DNA of 64,000 nucleotides, taken from the NCBI GenBank assembly GCA_023957335.1, contig JAMLHC010000004.1:62001-126000 (forward strand), in the 5' to 3' direction. Position 1 is the first letter of the stretch. Every line of letters begins with the position of its first letter. The stretch is from Bacteroidota bacterium. GTDB taxonomy: Bacteria; Bacteroidota; Bacteroidia; NS11-12g; UBA955. Under the pieces are notes generated by a model. That model had not been told where the DNA came from. It was given only the letters and a program-made list of their open reading frames with translations, and did not search any database. Of the stretch, positions 54,443 to 64,000 are shown piece after piece. Made by a program: the position numbers and the translations under genes.

Positions 54443-57400
54443 ATGTTTAAGATATTTATTGAACGACCTGTATTATCAACGGTTATATCCATTATAATCA
54501 CCATACTCGGTATTCTGGGAATTTATGTGCTTCCTATTGCACAATACCCTGACATTGCCCCTCCTACGGTTCAGATTTCAGCCAACTTTCCGGGCGCCAA
54601 TGCCCAAACGGTTTTGGAGAGTGTCATTATCCCTATAGAAGAACAAGTCAACGGGGTAGAACACATGAAATACATTACCTCAACAGCCAGCAACAACGGA
54701 AGTGCTTCTATACAAGTGTTCTTTGAACAAGGTGTGGACCCGGATATTGCAGCCGTTCACGTGCAAAATCGGGTATCACGCGCGCTTCCATTGCTTCCGG
54801 CAGATGTTACTCGTTCAGGAGTTACCACCCAAAAGCAATCTACCGATGCATTGATGTGGATTTCGTTTTATTCTACCAATCCGGAGTATGATGCTACATT
54901 TATCCAAAACTATCTGAACATTAATATTATTCCTGAGATTAAAAGAATTTCCGGTGTCAGTGATGTAAACTCCGCAGCCATTAGGAACTATGCCATGCGT
55001 ATTTGGCTGGACCCCGTTAAACTGGCTTCTTATAAATTAGTTCCTGCGGATGTGGTTCAGGCAATTAATGAACAAAGTCAAGAGGCTGCTGCCGGAACAC
55101 TCGGACAAAATGATGCCAATGCTTTTGAATATGTTATCAGATACAGCGGGCGTTTCAGAAGTCCTGAGCAATACAAAGCCATTGTCATCAAAGCATTGGG
55201 TAATGGTCAGTTTCTAAAATTAGAAGATGTTGCCAAAGTTGAATTAGATGCTCAAGGATACAATGTAGTTTCTACTGCCAATGGCAACCCTGCCGTGAGC
55301 ATGGGTATTTTTCAAACTCCCGGCTCTAATGCACAAGAAATTATTAAGAATATCCATAAGAGCCTTAAAGAGCTCAAAACCTCATTTCCTCCCGGCATTG
55401 ACTATCTTGTTAATTATGACACTAACTTGTTTTTGGAAGCATCAATTGCCAAGGTAATCAAAACACTGATTGAAGCTTTTGTATTAGTGTTTATTGTGGT
55501 TTTTATTTTTCTTCAAGATTTTCGTTCTACGCTAATTCCGGCTATTGCAGTTCCGGTTTCTATTATAGGCACATTCTTCTTTATCAGTCTGTTTGGTTTT
55601 TCTATCAACTTATTGACCTTGTTTGCGCTGGTGCTTGCAATAGGAATAGTGGTGGACGATGCCATTGTGGTGGTCGAAGCGGTGCATGCTAAATTGGAAG
55701 GTGGTGCAAAATCAGGCATTGAAGCTAGTTATGCTGCTATGAGCGAAATCACAGGAGCTATTATTTCTATCACACTTGTGATGGCTTCTGTGTTTATTCC
55801 TATTACTTTTATTTCCGGTCCTGCGGGTGTGTTCTACAAGCAGTTTGGTGTTACATTGATTGTGGCTATTGCAATTTCTGCCTTAAATGCGCTTACCCTC
55901 AGCCCCGCTCTGTGTGCTTTGGTACTGAAACCACATGAAGAAAACGGCAAGAAAAAGAACATCGTTCAAAGGTTCTATGCAGCATTTAACGTGGGTTTTA
56001 CCCATACTACACACAAATATACAGCCGGTTTGAAGTTTTTGTTAAAACACAAATGGATTACAGCTGCTATTCTCATTGTGTCAACAGGTTTAATTCTTTG
56101 GTCTGCAAATACAACTTCCAAAGGGTTTGTACCCAAAGAAGACCGCGCAGTTATTATGACCAATATTGAATTGCCCGCGGGCGCTTCGCTTGACAGAACT
56201 ACAGCCATCATATCCAAACTCAGTGCTGAAGTTAAAAAAATCAAAGGAATCAGGGGTATGTCATTTACCGCAGGTTCCAGCTTGTTGGGTGGTGCAGGCA
56301 GTAATTTTGGACTTGGTTTTATTATCCTTGACAAGTGGGACGACCGCAAGGCGGATTCTCTTTCTTCCGGTGCAATCATTGGCAAACTTTTTAGAGTTGC
56401 TTCCACAATTCCAGGTGCGCAAATGTTGTTTTTTGAACCGCCAAGCATACGGGGCTACGGGGTAGCAGAGGGATTTCAGCTTGAACTGTTGGATAAGTTC
56501 GGAGGAGATTTCAAAGACTTGGATGCACAAGCCAAAGAATATCTAAAAGAGCTTTCAGAAAGACCTGAAATTCTTTATGCACAAACTTCTTTCAACACGG
56601 GATATCCTCAATATCAATTAGACATAAATGTTCCAAGAGCAAAAGAAGCAGGAGTTTCAATCAACAGTATTTTCAATACCCTGCAAGGTTATATCGGAGG
56701 TATCTATGCGGCTGATTTTTCACGTTTTGGGAAGCAATACAGGGTATATGTTCAATCTTTACCTAATACAAGAGCAAGTACAGATGATTTGAACTCTATT
56801 TATGTCAAAAACAATAATGGCGAAATGGCACCCATCACAGAGTTTATTAAATTAGAGAGAATTTATGGGCCTCAGTCAGTTACCCGTTTTAATTTGTTTA
56901 ATGCGGTTCACGTTACGGGCGCTACCAACCCCGGATACTCTTCCGGAGATGCTATCAAAGCGGTTTTAGAAGTAACCAAAAACCTGCCTGCTAATTATGA
57001 TATTGCTTTTTCGGGTTTGACCAAGGAGGAAATTGAATCCGGAAATCAGACTCTGTTTATCCTTTTGCTTGTTATTCTTTTTGTGTATTTTATTCTGTCA
57101 GGACAGTATGAGAGTTACCTTCTTCCGCTTGCGGTAATGCTTTCATTGCCTGTAGGCATGATGGGAGCCTATTTGACTACCAAGCTGATGGGATTGGAAA
57201 TCAATATCTATTTTCAGATTGCATTGATTATGCTCATTGGATTGCTGGCAAAGAATGCTATTTTGATTGTGGAATTATCTATACAAAAACGCAAAGCCGG
57301 AGAATCACTGCTGATGGCTGCCATTGACGGTGCCAAAGTGCGTTTCAGGCCCATTCTGATGACCTCTTTTGCCTTTATATTCGGACTGCTTCCACTTGTG

Positions 57401-57577
57401 TTTTCAAGAGGCGTAGGGGCTGTGGGAGACCGTTCTATCGGAACAGCGGCAGTGGGTGGACTTTTGGTTGGAACAGTCATCGGAGTGTTTGTTGTTCCGC
57501 CATTGTTTATGTTTTTCCAATGGCTACAGGAAAAAGTTACCAGAAAAGCTCCAATTGTAGAAGTTGAACAAAATTGA
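54443..57577 (+). CDS. RND-type drug efflux permease (AcrB/HAE1)
   Basis: The 1044-aa inner-membrane pump has 12 membrane spans and two large periplasmic porter domains. The start MFKIFIERPVLSTVISIIIT and the family motif VVDDAIVVVEAV with the proton-relay Asp pair in helix 4 are clear. GLLAKNAILIVE (helix 10) carries the Lys. It is of the HAE1 multidrug type and expels amphiphiles to the TolC partner. The outer-membrane factor gene overlaps its end in the long frame. Confidence 0.95.
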   Translation: MFKIFIERPVLSTVISIIITILGILGIYVLPIAQYPDIAPPTVQISANFPGANAQTVLESVIIPIEEQVNGVEHMKYITSTASNNGSASIQVFFEQGVDPDIAAVHVQNRVSRALPLLPADVTRSGVTTQKQSTDALMWISFYSTNPEYDATFIQNYLNINIIPEIKRISGVSDVNSAAIRNYAMRIWLDPVKLASYKLVPADVVQAINEQSQEAAAGTLGQNDANAFEYVIRYSGRFRSPEQYKAIVIKALGNGQFLKLEDVAKVELDAQGYNVVSTANGNPAVSMGIFQTPGSNAQEIIKNIHKSLKELKTSFPPGIDYLVNYDTNLFLEASIAKVIKTLIEAFVLVFIVVFIFLQDFRSTLIPAIAVPVSIIGTFFFISLFGFSINLLTLFALVLAIGIVVDDAIVVVEAVHAKLEGGAKSGIEASYAAMSEITGAIISITLVMASVFIPITFISGPAGVFYKQFGVTLIVAIAISALNALTLSPALCALVLKPHEENGKKKNIVQRFYAAFNVGFTHTTHKYTAGLKFLLKHKWITAAILIVSTGLILWSANTTSKGFVPKEDRAVIMTNIELPAGASLDRTTAIISKLSAEVKKIKGIRGMSFTAGSSLLGGAGSNFGLGFIILDKWDDRKADSLSSGAIIGKLFRVASTIPGAQMLFFEPPSIRGYGVAEGFQLELLDKFGGDFKDLDAQAKEYLKELSERPEILYAQTSFNTGYPQYQLDINVPRAKEAGVSINSIFNTLQGYIGGIYAADFSRFGKQYRVYVQSLPNTRASTDDLNSIYVKNNNGEMAPITEFIKLERIYGPQSVTRFNLFNAVHVTGATNPGYSSGDAIKAVLEVTKNLPANYDIAFSGLTKEEIESGNQTLFILLLVILFVYFILSGQYESYLLPLAVMLSLPVGMMGAYLTTKLMGLEINIYFQIALIMLIGLLAKNAILIVELSIQKRKAGESLLMAAIDGAKVRFRPILMTSFAFIFGLLPLVFSRGVGAVGDRSIGTAAVGGLLVGTVIGVFVVPPLFMFFQWLQEKVTRKAPIVEVEQN

Positions 57578-57596
57578 TTTGAAAAAAGTGAAAGTG

Positions 57597-59015
57597 ATGC
57601 ATAAAATTAAAAATAGAAACATTGTACGTATATGGGGAATAATGGGGCTAATGCTCTTCTTGTCTTCTTGTCTTGCAATCAAAAAGTATGAGAAACCCTC
57701 AGTTAATACAGAACATCTTTTTAGGACGGATTATATTCATGACAATGCGTTTGATGGGATGGACACCGGTTCCATTGCAGACATTTCATGGAAAAATATG
57801 TTTTCGGATGAACTGCTCAAAAGCTATATACAAAAAGCCTTAGACAATAATTTGGATATTCGTATAGCGGTTGCAAACATTGAAGCTGCCGAATCTTATG
57901 TAAAGCAAAGCAAAGCGGGTTTTCTACCATCAGTAAATGCAGATTTGGATTATAGTATTACCAAAACATCCAGCAGCAGCAGGTTTGGCGCATTTACATT
58001 CAACCAATTTCAAATCGGGGCAAGCGCAGGCTGGGAAGCGGATATCTGGGGCAAAATTAAAAGCCGCCAGAGAGCTGCACAAGCCGTTTATTTGCAAAGT
58101 GTAGAAGCACACAAAGCCGTCAAAACAAGTCTTATTGCTGCCGTTGCAAACACCTATTATCAACTTGCTGCCATCAGTGCTCAGATTAAAATTGCCCAAA
58201 GAAGTGTTGCAACACGTGATAGCAGTGTTAAGACAACTCAAGCACTCAAAGATGCCGGACAACTCACCGAAGTTGCTGTCAAACAGTCCGAGTCTCAATT
58301 ATATGATGCTAAATTGATTCTTTTGAATCTCCAAAAACAGGAAAAGTTTCTTGAAAACACCTTTTGTCTGCTTCTCAATGAAGCTCCTCACTCCATTGAA
58401 CGAAACGCTATTGATGAGCAGCATTTTGATTCCAAATTGAGTATAGGTGTACCGGCAAAATTGTTGGCAAATCGCCCTGATGTGCTTCAAGCTGAATACA
58501 TTTTCAGACAAACATTCGAACTGACAAACCTTGCCAGAAGTAATTTCTATCCCTCATTCAATATAACTGCCTCCGGTGGACTGCAAAGCATGGAGCTCGC
58601 CAAATGGCTTGATCCAAGTTCTTTGTTTGCAAACCTTGCTGCAGGCTTTATCCAGCCGATTTTCAACCAAAGACAAATACAAACTGCTTATGAAGTGGCT
58701 AAAACCCAACAAGAAAAAGCTTATTTGGGTTATCAGTTGGCTATACTGAACGCGGGAATTGATGTTTCAAACGCCCTAATTGAATATCAGACTCAAACAG
58801 AGTCAATCGCACTTAATCAAAGCAAATTTGAAGCTAACCAAATTGCGGTTACCATGTCAAACCGACTGCTTCAAAATGGTCTGGCAACTTATTTGGAAGT
58901 ACTTACCGCACAGCAAAATATGCTCAATGCCGAGTTGAATTTGGTAAGTGCAAAATTAGGTAAACTCAATGCAGTTGTCAATCTGTATTGTTCATTGGGT
59001 GGAGGTTGGCAATAA
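57597..59015 (+). CDS. TolC-like outer-membrane efflux lipoprotein (NodT/OprM family)
   Basis: The protein has about 472 residues from the ATG at 57597. An N-terminal lipobox LSSC (Cys25) gives an outer-membrane lipoprotein of the NodT/OprM kind. Two repeats of helical hairpins and strands form the TolC barrel (ADISWKNMFSDELLKSYIQ, LLANRPDVLQAEYIFR). LLANRPDV is a typical mark of the family. A TTG at 57564, inside the pump gene, would add eleven charged residues, so I prefer 57597. It completes the tripartite pump. Confidence 0.92.
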   Translation: MHKIKNRNIVRIWGIMGLMLFLSSCLAIKKYEKPSVNTEHLFRTDYIHDNAFDGMDTGSIADISWKNMFSDELLKSYIQKALDNNLDIRIAVANIEAAESYVKQSKAGFLPSVNADLDYSITKTSSSSRFGAFTFNQFQIGASAGWEADIWGKIKSRQRAAQAVYLQSVEAHKAVKTSLIAAVANTYYQLAAISAQIKIAQRSVATRDSSVKTTQALKDAGQLTEVAVKQSESQLYDAKLILLNLQKQEKFLENTFCLLLNEAPHSIERNAIDEQHFDSKLSIGVPAKLLANRPDVLQAEYIFRQTFELTNLARSNFYPSFNITASGGLQSMELAKWLDPSSLFANLAAGFIQPIFNQRQIQTAYEVAKTQQEKAYLGYQLAILNAGIDVSNALIEYQTQTESIALNQSKFEANQIAVTMSNRLLQNGLATYLEVLTAQQNMLNAELNLVSAKLGKLNAVVNLYCSLGGGWQ

Positions 59016-59132
59016 AAAGGCTGTATTGTCATTTGTTTCCTCGCATTAAACTCAAAGTCAATATTGACATAGCAGAATCAACCGTACAAGGTCATTTTCA
59101 AGGCAAGGTTGCAGGTTAAATTTCATTGCAAA

Positions 59133-60185
59133 TTACCTAAACCCCTCATTGATATCCCGCAAAATATCATTGCCCGGACATAGCGCCCCCTCATTGAGAC
59201 GGTTGAGCGGGGTGTCGGAGGTATTCAAAATTTGGTGCAGTTCTTTGGGGTTGCGATTAATGTACAACAATCCTGTCAGTACCTCTTGCTTTGCCTCTGC
59301 TTTTTTGAGTGCTGCAATGGCAGATAGGCGGTCTTCGGGATTCCAGTCATTATCCAATTTGTGAAACTGCAATACACTTCCGTCATGCAATTCTATGGAA
59401 GTCAACTCTCCCTCAGCATAAGACTTAGTAATTGTGTCCATCACAGGCACATAATCGGTTCTGCCCGTGCAGGCAGCATGTTCGCGCACAAACTGATAGG
59501 ATTTTGTGGAGCCCGGATTATTATTAAAAGTAACACAAGGCGATACAATATTCAAAAATGCAAATCCGGGGTGGTTAATAGCTGCTTTGAGCAAAGGATT
59601 CAACTGGTCCTTGTCGCCCGAGAAACTTTGTGCTACAAATGAAGCTCCTAATTCAATGGCAAGACTCGCCAAATCTATTGGCGGATAAGGGTTCACACTT
59701 CCTGCTTTACTGATGGAGCCAACATCGGCTGTGGCTGAATCTTGTCCTTTGGTCAAACCGTACACTCCGTTGTTCATACAGATATAAACCATGTTTAGGT
59801 TCTTGCGTATTACATGAACAAATTGTCCCATTCCAATTGAAGCAGAATCTCCGTCTCCCGAAACTCCTATATACAACAAATCTTTGTTGGCAAGGTTTGC
59901 ACCTGTAGCCACTGCCGGCATACGCCCGTGAACAGAATTAAACCCATGAGAGTTACTTAAAAAATAAGCCGGAGTCTTGGAAGAACATCCAATGCCCGAT
60001 AGTTTTGCCACTTTATGAGGCTCAATATCAAGCTCAAAACAAGCCTGTACAATAGCTGTACTAATAGAGTCATGTCCACAACCGGCACAAAGTGTAGAAA
60101 TTGTTCCTTCGTATTCAGCAGAAGTGTAGCCCAACTTATTTTTGGGGAGTTCAGGATGTCGAAAAACGGGTTTATAAAAAGTCAT
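59133..60185 (-). CDS. korB: 2-oxoacid:ferredoxin oxidoreductase, beta subunit
   Basis: The 350-aa subunit binds thiamine diphosphate and a 4Fe-4S cluster. Cys33 and Cys36 (LCAGCGH), Cys67 (GIGCSSK) and a late Cys in SPCVTFN are the ligands. GDGDS at 110-114 and NNGVYGLTKGQ form the ThDP-Mg site. The family decarboxylates 2-oxoglutarate or pyruvate to the acyl-CoA and reduces ferredoxin. The 2-oxoglutarate (Kor) type is favoured, but the substrate is not proven. It is 22 bp after the alpha gene. Confidence 0.92.
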   Translation of the reverse strand: MTFYKPVFRHPELPKNKLGYTSAEYEGTISTLCAGCGHDSISTAIVQACFELDIEPHKVAKLSGIGCSSKTPAYFLSNSHGFNSVHGRMPAVATGANLANKDLLYIGVSGDGDSASIGMGQFVHVIRKNLNMVYICMNNGVYGLTKGQDSATADVGSISKAGSVNPYPPIDLASLAIELGASFVAQSFSGDKDQLNPLLKAAINHPGFAFLNIVSPCVTFNNNPGSTKSYQFVREHAACTGRTDYVPVMDTITKSYAEGELTSIELHDGSVLQFHKLDNDWNPEDRLSAIAALKKAEAKQEVLTGLLYINRNPKELHQILNTSDTPLNRLNEGALCPGNDILRDINEGFR

Positions 60186-60207
60186 TTTAGGTACGATTCT
60201 TTAAGGG

Positions 60208-62028
60208 TTATTTAATCTGTGAAATAATGTCATCGGCTGTGATAGGCATACCGCTATAATTCAAAACAGGAATCAATTTGGCAGGATTAATTCCCATTTC
60301 AATCATCATCAAGCTACGGAGTTGTGCATCTCTGTTTTGTTCAACCACATATATTTTGTCGTGTGAAGAAACAAAATCATAAACCGCTTGGCTAAAAGGG
60401 AATGCCTTGATACGCATAGCATCCATTTTGAGTCCTTGTTGTTTCAAAGTATGCATGGCTTCTTCTGCTGCATAGATTGAGGTACCATAAAAAATTATAC
60501 CCAACTCATTTTCTTTGTTTGCTTGATAGAAGTGTGGTGCAGGCACCATTTCTTTGGCAGTATTGAATTTGTGCAGCAATCTGTCCATATTTCTTTTATA
60601 GGCATCACTGTCTTCGGTATATTTTGCATATTCATCTTTGGATGTACCTCTGGTAAAGTATGAGCCTTTGCTTGGGTGTGTTCCGGGATAGGTTCTATAT
60701 GGAATTCCATCACCGTCAATATCGAGATAACGTCCAAAATTTTCAATTTTTTCAAGGTCTTCCGTAGAAAGGACTTTCCCGCGTTTGTATGTTTTTTTAT
60801 CATCCCAAGTGAGAGGGGCAGACATGTGGTCATTCATGCCCAAATCAAGGTCAGAGAGCAAAAGCACGGGAGTTTGCAGCTGCTCCGCAAGGTCAAAAGC
60901 TTCGGCAGTCAGTTCAAAGCACTCAACGGGAGTGGACGGAAACAGTACTATCTGTTTGGTATCTCCATGAGAAGCATAAGCGGCTTCCATCACATCACTT
61001 TGCTGTGTGCGTGTTGGCATTCCTGTGGAGGGTCCTGTGCGTTGAATATCAATCAAAACAACCGGAATTTCTGCAAAATAAGCTAAACCCAAAAATTCGT
61101 TCATCAATGACACACCCGGTCCGCTGGTGGCGGTAAAAGAGCGTGCACCGTTCCAACCCGCACCTATTGCCATACCAATTGCCGCAAGTTCATCTTCGGA
61201 TTGTACAAAAGCATAGTTTTTCTTGCCGGTAATGGGGTCTATACGGAATTTTAATCCATATTCATTAAAAGCCTCCGGCACAGATGTGGAAGGCGTAATG
61301 GGATACCAAGCACAAACGGTTGCCCCGCCATACACAGCACCGATTCCGCACGCTGTATTGCCGTCTATCATGATGGAATCTTTGACCAAATCCCTGCGTT
61401 CTACACGCATTTCCAAAGGATAGCTAAAATGTTCTTTTACATAATCTACACCCATTTGCAATGCCTTGACATTGGGAGCAATCAACTTCTCTTTTCCTTT
61501 GAACTGAGACTGCAAGACATCTTCGAGTGCACTAAATTCAATACTCAATAGAGCAGATAGAGCGCCTACATAAATCACGTTTTTGAATAATTGTCTCTGG
61601 CGTGGGTCTGCAAAAGCCGCATTGGACATATCCATCAATGGAATGCCCAAATAGGTAATATCTTCGCGTATGAATTCTTCATGCAAATACTTAGAACTGT
61701 CATAGAGAAAATAGCCGCCAGGTTTTACACAAGCCACATCTTGTGGCATGCTTTGAGGGTTCATACAAACCATAAAATCAACGCCTTCGCGTCTGCCTAA
61801 CCATCCGTTTTCGTTCACTCTTACCTCGTACCAAGTGGGTAAGCCTTGAATATTTGACGGGAAAATATTTTTGGGAGTAACCGGCACTCCCATTCTGAAA
61901 ATTGCCTTGGCAAAAAGAAAATTTGCACTCGCAGAGCCTGTTCCGTTCACATTGGCAAAACGGATTACAAAGTCATTTACTTTGTTGGTGTGTGTCTTTT
62001 CTGCTGTTAGGGCTTGAGGGTCGAGCAT
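60208..62028 (-). CDS. korA: 2-oxoacid:ferredoxin oxidoreductase, alpha subunit (gamma-alpha fusion)
   Basis: The 606-aa protein joins the gamma domain (about 15-190, with VNGTGSASANFLFAKAIFRM) to the alpha domain (about 215-600). The alpha part has YPITPSTSVPEAFNEYG and TATSGPGVSLMNEFLGLAYF, the CoA-binding and active-site segments of the pyruvate/2-oxoglutarate ferredoxin oxidoreductases. It lacks the extra ferredoxin domain of large PFORs, which instead may be supplied by the GltD-like protein encoded upstream. Confidence 0.93.
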   Translation of the reverse strand: MLDPQALTAEKTHTNKVNDFVIRFANVNGTGSASANFLFAKAIFRMGVPVTPKNIFPSNIQGLPTWYEVRVNENGWLGRREGVDFMVCMNPQSMPQDVACVKPGGYFLYDSSKYLHEEFIREDITYLGIPLMDMSNAAFADPRQRQLFKNVIYVGALSALLSIEFSALEDVLQSQFKGKEKLIAPNVKALQMGVDYVKEHFSYPLEMRVERRDLVKDSIMIDGNTACGIGAVYGGATVCAWYPITPSTSVPEAFNEYGLKFRIDPITGKKNYAFVQSEDELAAIGMAIGAGWNGARSFTATSGPGVSLMNEFLGLAYFAEIPVVLIDIQRTGPSTGMPTRTQQSDVMEAAYASHGDTKQIVLFPSTPVECFELTAEAFDLAEQLQTPVLLLSDLDLGMNDHMSAPLTWDDKKTYKRGKVLSTEDLEKIENFGRYLDIDGDGIPYRTYPGTHPSKGSYFTRGTSKDEYAKYTEDSDAYKRNMDRLLHKFNTAKEMVPAPHFYQANKENELGIIFYGTSIYAAEEAMHTLKQQGLKMDAMRIKAFPFSQAVYDFVSSHDKIYVVEQNRDAQLRSLMMIEMGINPAKLIPVLNYSGMPITADDIISQIK

Positions 62029-62081
62029 ATATTGTCTTAAAAAAATTGGGTTTCTAAAAAATGAGTTTAATCGTGTGGAAA

Positions 62082-63899
62082 TTAATAAATTATAGTAGGC
62101 GGAAGTCCATTTTCTCCGGTATTAAGTGCTTTTGTGATATTGTAATAAAATTGCTGCATATCCCAAGCAGATGTAGGACAGCGCTCTGCACACAATCCAC
62201 AATGCAAACACACATTTTCATCTTTTACCATGATTCTGCCTGTTTTGACTTTGTCTGATACATACAAGCTTTGCTCTGTATTGTGAGCAGGCATAATGAG
62301 TTTTGCACGCAAATCGGTTTCATCTTCTTCATTAAAAGTGAATGTAATACAATCCGTTGGGCAAACATCCACACAAGCATCACATTCTATACATTTATTT
62401 TCTTCGAAAACGGTTTGCATATCGCAGTTGAGACAACGTTGGGCTTCGTTGAATGCTTCCAATTCTTCAAAACCGAGTTCCACTTCTTTTTTGATATTGT
62501 GCAAGGTTTCAGATTTGTCAGCTTGTGGTACAAGATGTCGTTTGAAATTTTCTACCTTGCTGTCATATCCCCACTCATGTATGCCCATCTTCATACTGTG
62601 AAGGTTTACAAAAGGAGAAGGACGGTCTTGTTTTATATCTTGTCCTTCGCACAACAAATGTATGGATATGGCAGCCTGATGACCTTGTGCTACAGATGTA
62701 ATAATGTTTTTTGGACCCAAAGATGCATCACCGCCAAAAAACACCTTGGGGTGCGTTGAAGCAAATATTTTTGCATCTAAAATCGGCATCCCCCATTGAT
62801 CAAATTCAATTCCCAAATCTCTTTCTATCCAAGGAAAACTATTTTCCTGACCAATGGCAACAATGACATCATCTGCTTCCATAAACACATCCGGCTCGCC
62901 TGTCGGAACAAGTTTTCTTTTGCCTGAATCATCGTACACCGCTTTCACTTTCTCGAACATCATACCCGTCAGCTTGCCTTCTTTTGTAACAAAGGATTTA
63001 GGAACATGATTGTCAAAAATCGGAATATCTTCATGTAGTGCATCTTCTATCTCCCATTCGGATGCTTTCATTTCAGCTTGAGGGCTTCTTACCACCACCC
63101 TTACTTCTGTTCCACCCAATCTTCTTGAAGTCCTGCAACAATCCATGGCGGTATTTCCTCCGCCCAATACCAGAACTTTTTTCCCGATTGATTTAATATG
63201 CTCAAAAGCTACGCTTGCCAACCAGTTAATACCAACGTGAATATTGTCTTTGGCATCCCATCTTCCCGGTAAATCGGGTAAATCACGCCCTCTGGGCGCA
63301 CCAGTTCCTACATAAATAGCATCATAATCCTTTTCCAATACCTCTTTCAAAGAAGCAACATATTGGTTGAAATGGGTGTGAATCCCCAAATCAAGGATAT
63401 ATCCCACCTCTTCATCCAGCACTTCATCGGGTAGTCTGAAAGAAGGAATCTGACTGCGCATGAAACCTCCGGCTTTGGATTGGTCATCAAATAAATGTAT
63501 TTCATAACCTATGGGGGCAAGGTCTCTGGCAACAGTCAAAGACGAAGGTCCGCCTCCAATAAGGGCAATTTTTTTCCCATTGGGAGGAAAGGGTCCCTGT
63601 GGCATCATTCTTTTCACGTCATCTTTGTGGTCTGCCGCTACTCTTTTGAGACGACAAATGGCAACCGGCTTTTCTTCCACACGTCCACGTCTGCACGCAG
63701 GTTCACAAGGGCGGTCGCAGGTTCGCCCTAAAATTCCGGGAAATACATTGGAATCCCAATTTACCATATATGATTCACTGTATCTGCCTTGTGCAATCAG
63801 CCGCAAGTATTGAGGGACCGGTGTATGCGAAGGACAAGCATACTGACAGTCAACTACTTTATGGAAATATTCAGGATTCTTAATATCTGTCGGTTTCAT
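62082..63899 (-). CDS. GltD-like FAD/NAD(P) oxidoreductase with extra 4Fe-4S clusters
   Basis: The 605-aa flavoprotein has a GltD-type N-terminal cluster (CQYACPSHTPVPQYL, CDRPCEPACRRG), FAD- and NAD(P)-binding Rossmann folds (IALIGGGPSSLTVAR, VLVLGGGNTAMDCCR), and a C-terminal bacterial ferredoxin domain with two 4Fe-4S motifs (CIECDACVDVCPTDC and CLHCGLCAERCP). It probably passes electrons between ferredoxin and NAD(P)H. It heads the operon with korA and korB, which suggests that it is their dedicated electron partner. Confidence 0.9.
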   Translation of the reverse strand: MKPTDIKNPEYFHKVVDCQYACPSHTPVPQYLRLIAQGRYSESYMVNWDSNVFPGILGRTCDRPCEPACRRGRVEEKPVAICRLKRVAADHKDDVKRMMPQGPFPPNGKKIALIGGGPSSLTVARDLAPIGYEIHLFDDQSKAGGFMRSQIPSFRLPDEVLDEEVGYILDLGIHTHFNQYVASLKEVLEKDYDAIYVGTGAPRGRDLPDLPGRWDAKDNIHVGINWLASVAFEHIKSIGKKVLVLGGGNTAMDCCRTSRRLGGTEVRVVVRSPQAEMKASEWEIEDALHEDIPIFDNHVPKSFVTKEGKLTGMMFEKVKAVYDDSGKRKLVPTGEPDVFMEADDVIVAIGQENSFPWIERDLGIEFDQWGMPILDAKIFASTHPKVFFGGDASLGPKNIITSVAQGHQAAISIHLLCEGQDIKQDRPSPFVNLHSMKMGIHEWGYDSKVENFKRHLVPQADKSETLHNIKKEVELGFEELEAFNEAQRCLNCDMQTVFEENKCIECDACVDVCPTDCITFTFNEEDETDLRAKLIMPAHNTEQSLYVSDKVKTGRIMVKDENVCLHCGLCAERCPTSAWDMQQFYYNITKALNTGENGLPPTIIY

Positions 63900-63958
63900 G
63901 GATATAGATTGTTATGTTTAAAGAGAATTTCTTCTCATGAATGTTTGTTTTCAAATGG

Positions 63959-63966
63959 CAAATATA
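63959..63966 (-). promoter_or_regulatory. -7 promoter box for the KOR operon
   Basis: CAAATATA on the plus strand reads TATATTTG on the minus strand, about 60 nt before the ATG at 63899. The -33 element is not clear. The window ends 34 bp further upstream. Confidence 0.45.
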
Positions 63967-64000
63967 TCAATATAACTAAGCTGCAATAAATGCGGACTAA

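Noticed and set aside
1-64000. CRISPR arrays, rRNA or tRNA genes
   Set aside because: No regularly spaced repeats and no tRNA or rRNA signatures were recognised by eye. A covariance-model scan would settle the RNA question.

Overview
The window comes from a chromosome of a Bacteroidota bacterium. The evidence is a low-GC, coding-dense sequence; a gliding-motility/type IX secretion C-terminal protein and an M4 peptidase with a C-terminal sorting-like domain; a TonB-dependent receptor; a DUF2795 protein and a small Bacteroidota-type membrane protein; few strong Shine-Dalgarno sites; and many promoters with the Bacteroidota -7 box TAnnTTTG. A placement near Chitinophagia, Saprospiria or Sphingobacteriia is a guess from protein types. 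No rRNA, tRNA or CRISPR array was recognised.

Layout. 1-3.2 kb is accessory DNA: a decayed IS3-family element, a small unknown gene, a class II Fic protein, an N-terminally truncated DNA adenine methyltransferase and a long imperfect palindrome. 3.2-6.5 kb is a compact locus: three operator-like dyads at exact 22-bp steps, a ModE-type winged-helix regulator, a TonB-dependent receptor and a lipoprotein resembling the molybdopterin-binding (sulfite-oxidase) fold. This is the best candidate for an undescribed system. 6.9-11.4 kb holds a membrane glycosyltransferase, a methyltransferase, a beta-helix lipoprotein and an intergenic repeat pair. 11.4-22 kb is core: CoA-binding protein, hflX, zapA, rny, gcvT and pdxJ. 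22.1-28.6 kb carries a flippase, chain-length regulator and O-antigen ligase/polymerase set, an orphan OppC-like permease and corA. 29-32.3 kb has the secreted M4 peptidase and an ECF sigma factor with a small partner.

32.4-39.5 kb is core again: uvrA, a triple-DUF2249 protein, DoxX, a TPR-like lipoprotein, fabI and purB. 39.5-40.8 kb is a small island holding a DpnD/PcfM-like fragment, a RhuM-family gene and the N-terminal fragment of a second methyltransferase. 41-52.6 kb holds an aminotransferase divergent from comB, yraN, an ADP-forming acyl-CoA synthetase, a large secreted gliding-type protein, a peroxiredoxin, an NRAMP-USP fusion behind a DtxR-like box, and dnaG. 52.8-59 kb is a complete RND efflux operon led by a GbsR/MarR-type regulator. 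59.1-63.9 kb, on the minus strand, encodes a GltD-like flavoprotein with extra 4Fe-4S clusters followed by the alpha and beta subunits of a 2-oxoacid:ferredoxin oxidoreductase.

How the genes work together. KOR, its flavoprotein and the ADP-forming acyl-CoA synthetase suggest ferredoxin-linked 2-oxoacid metabolism with energy recovery from acyl-CoA. The Wzx/Wzz/Wzy-like set exports and polymerises a glycan made by enzymes encoded elsewhere. The RND operon is self-contained. The methyltransferase fragments, IS remnant, RhuM and Fic genes mark two sites of past restriction-modification or defence-island turnover.
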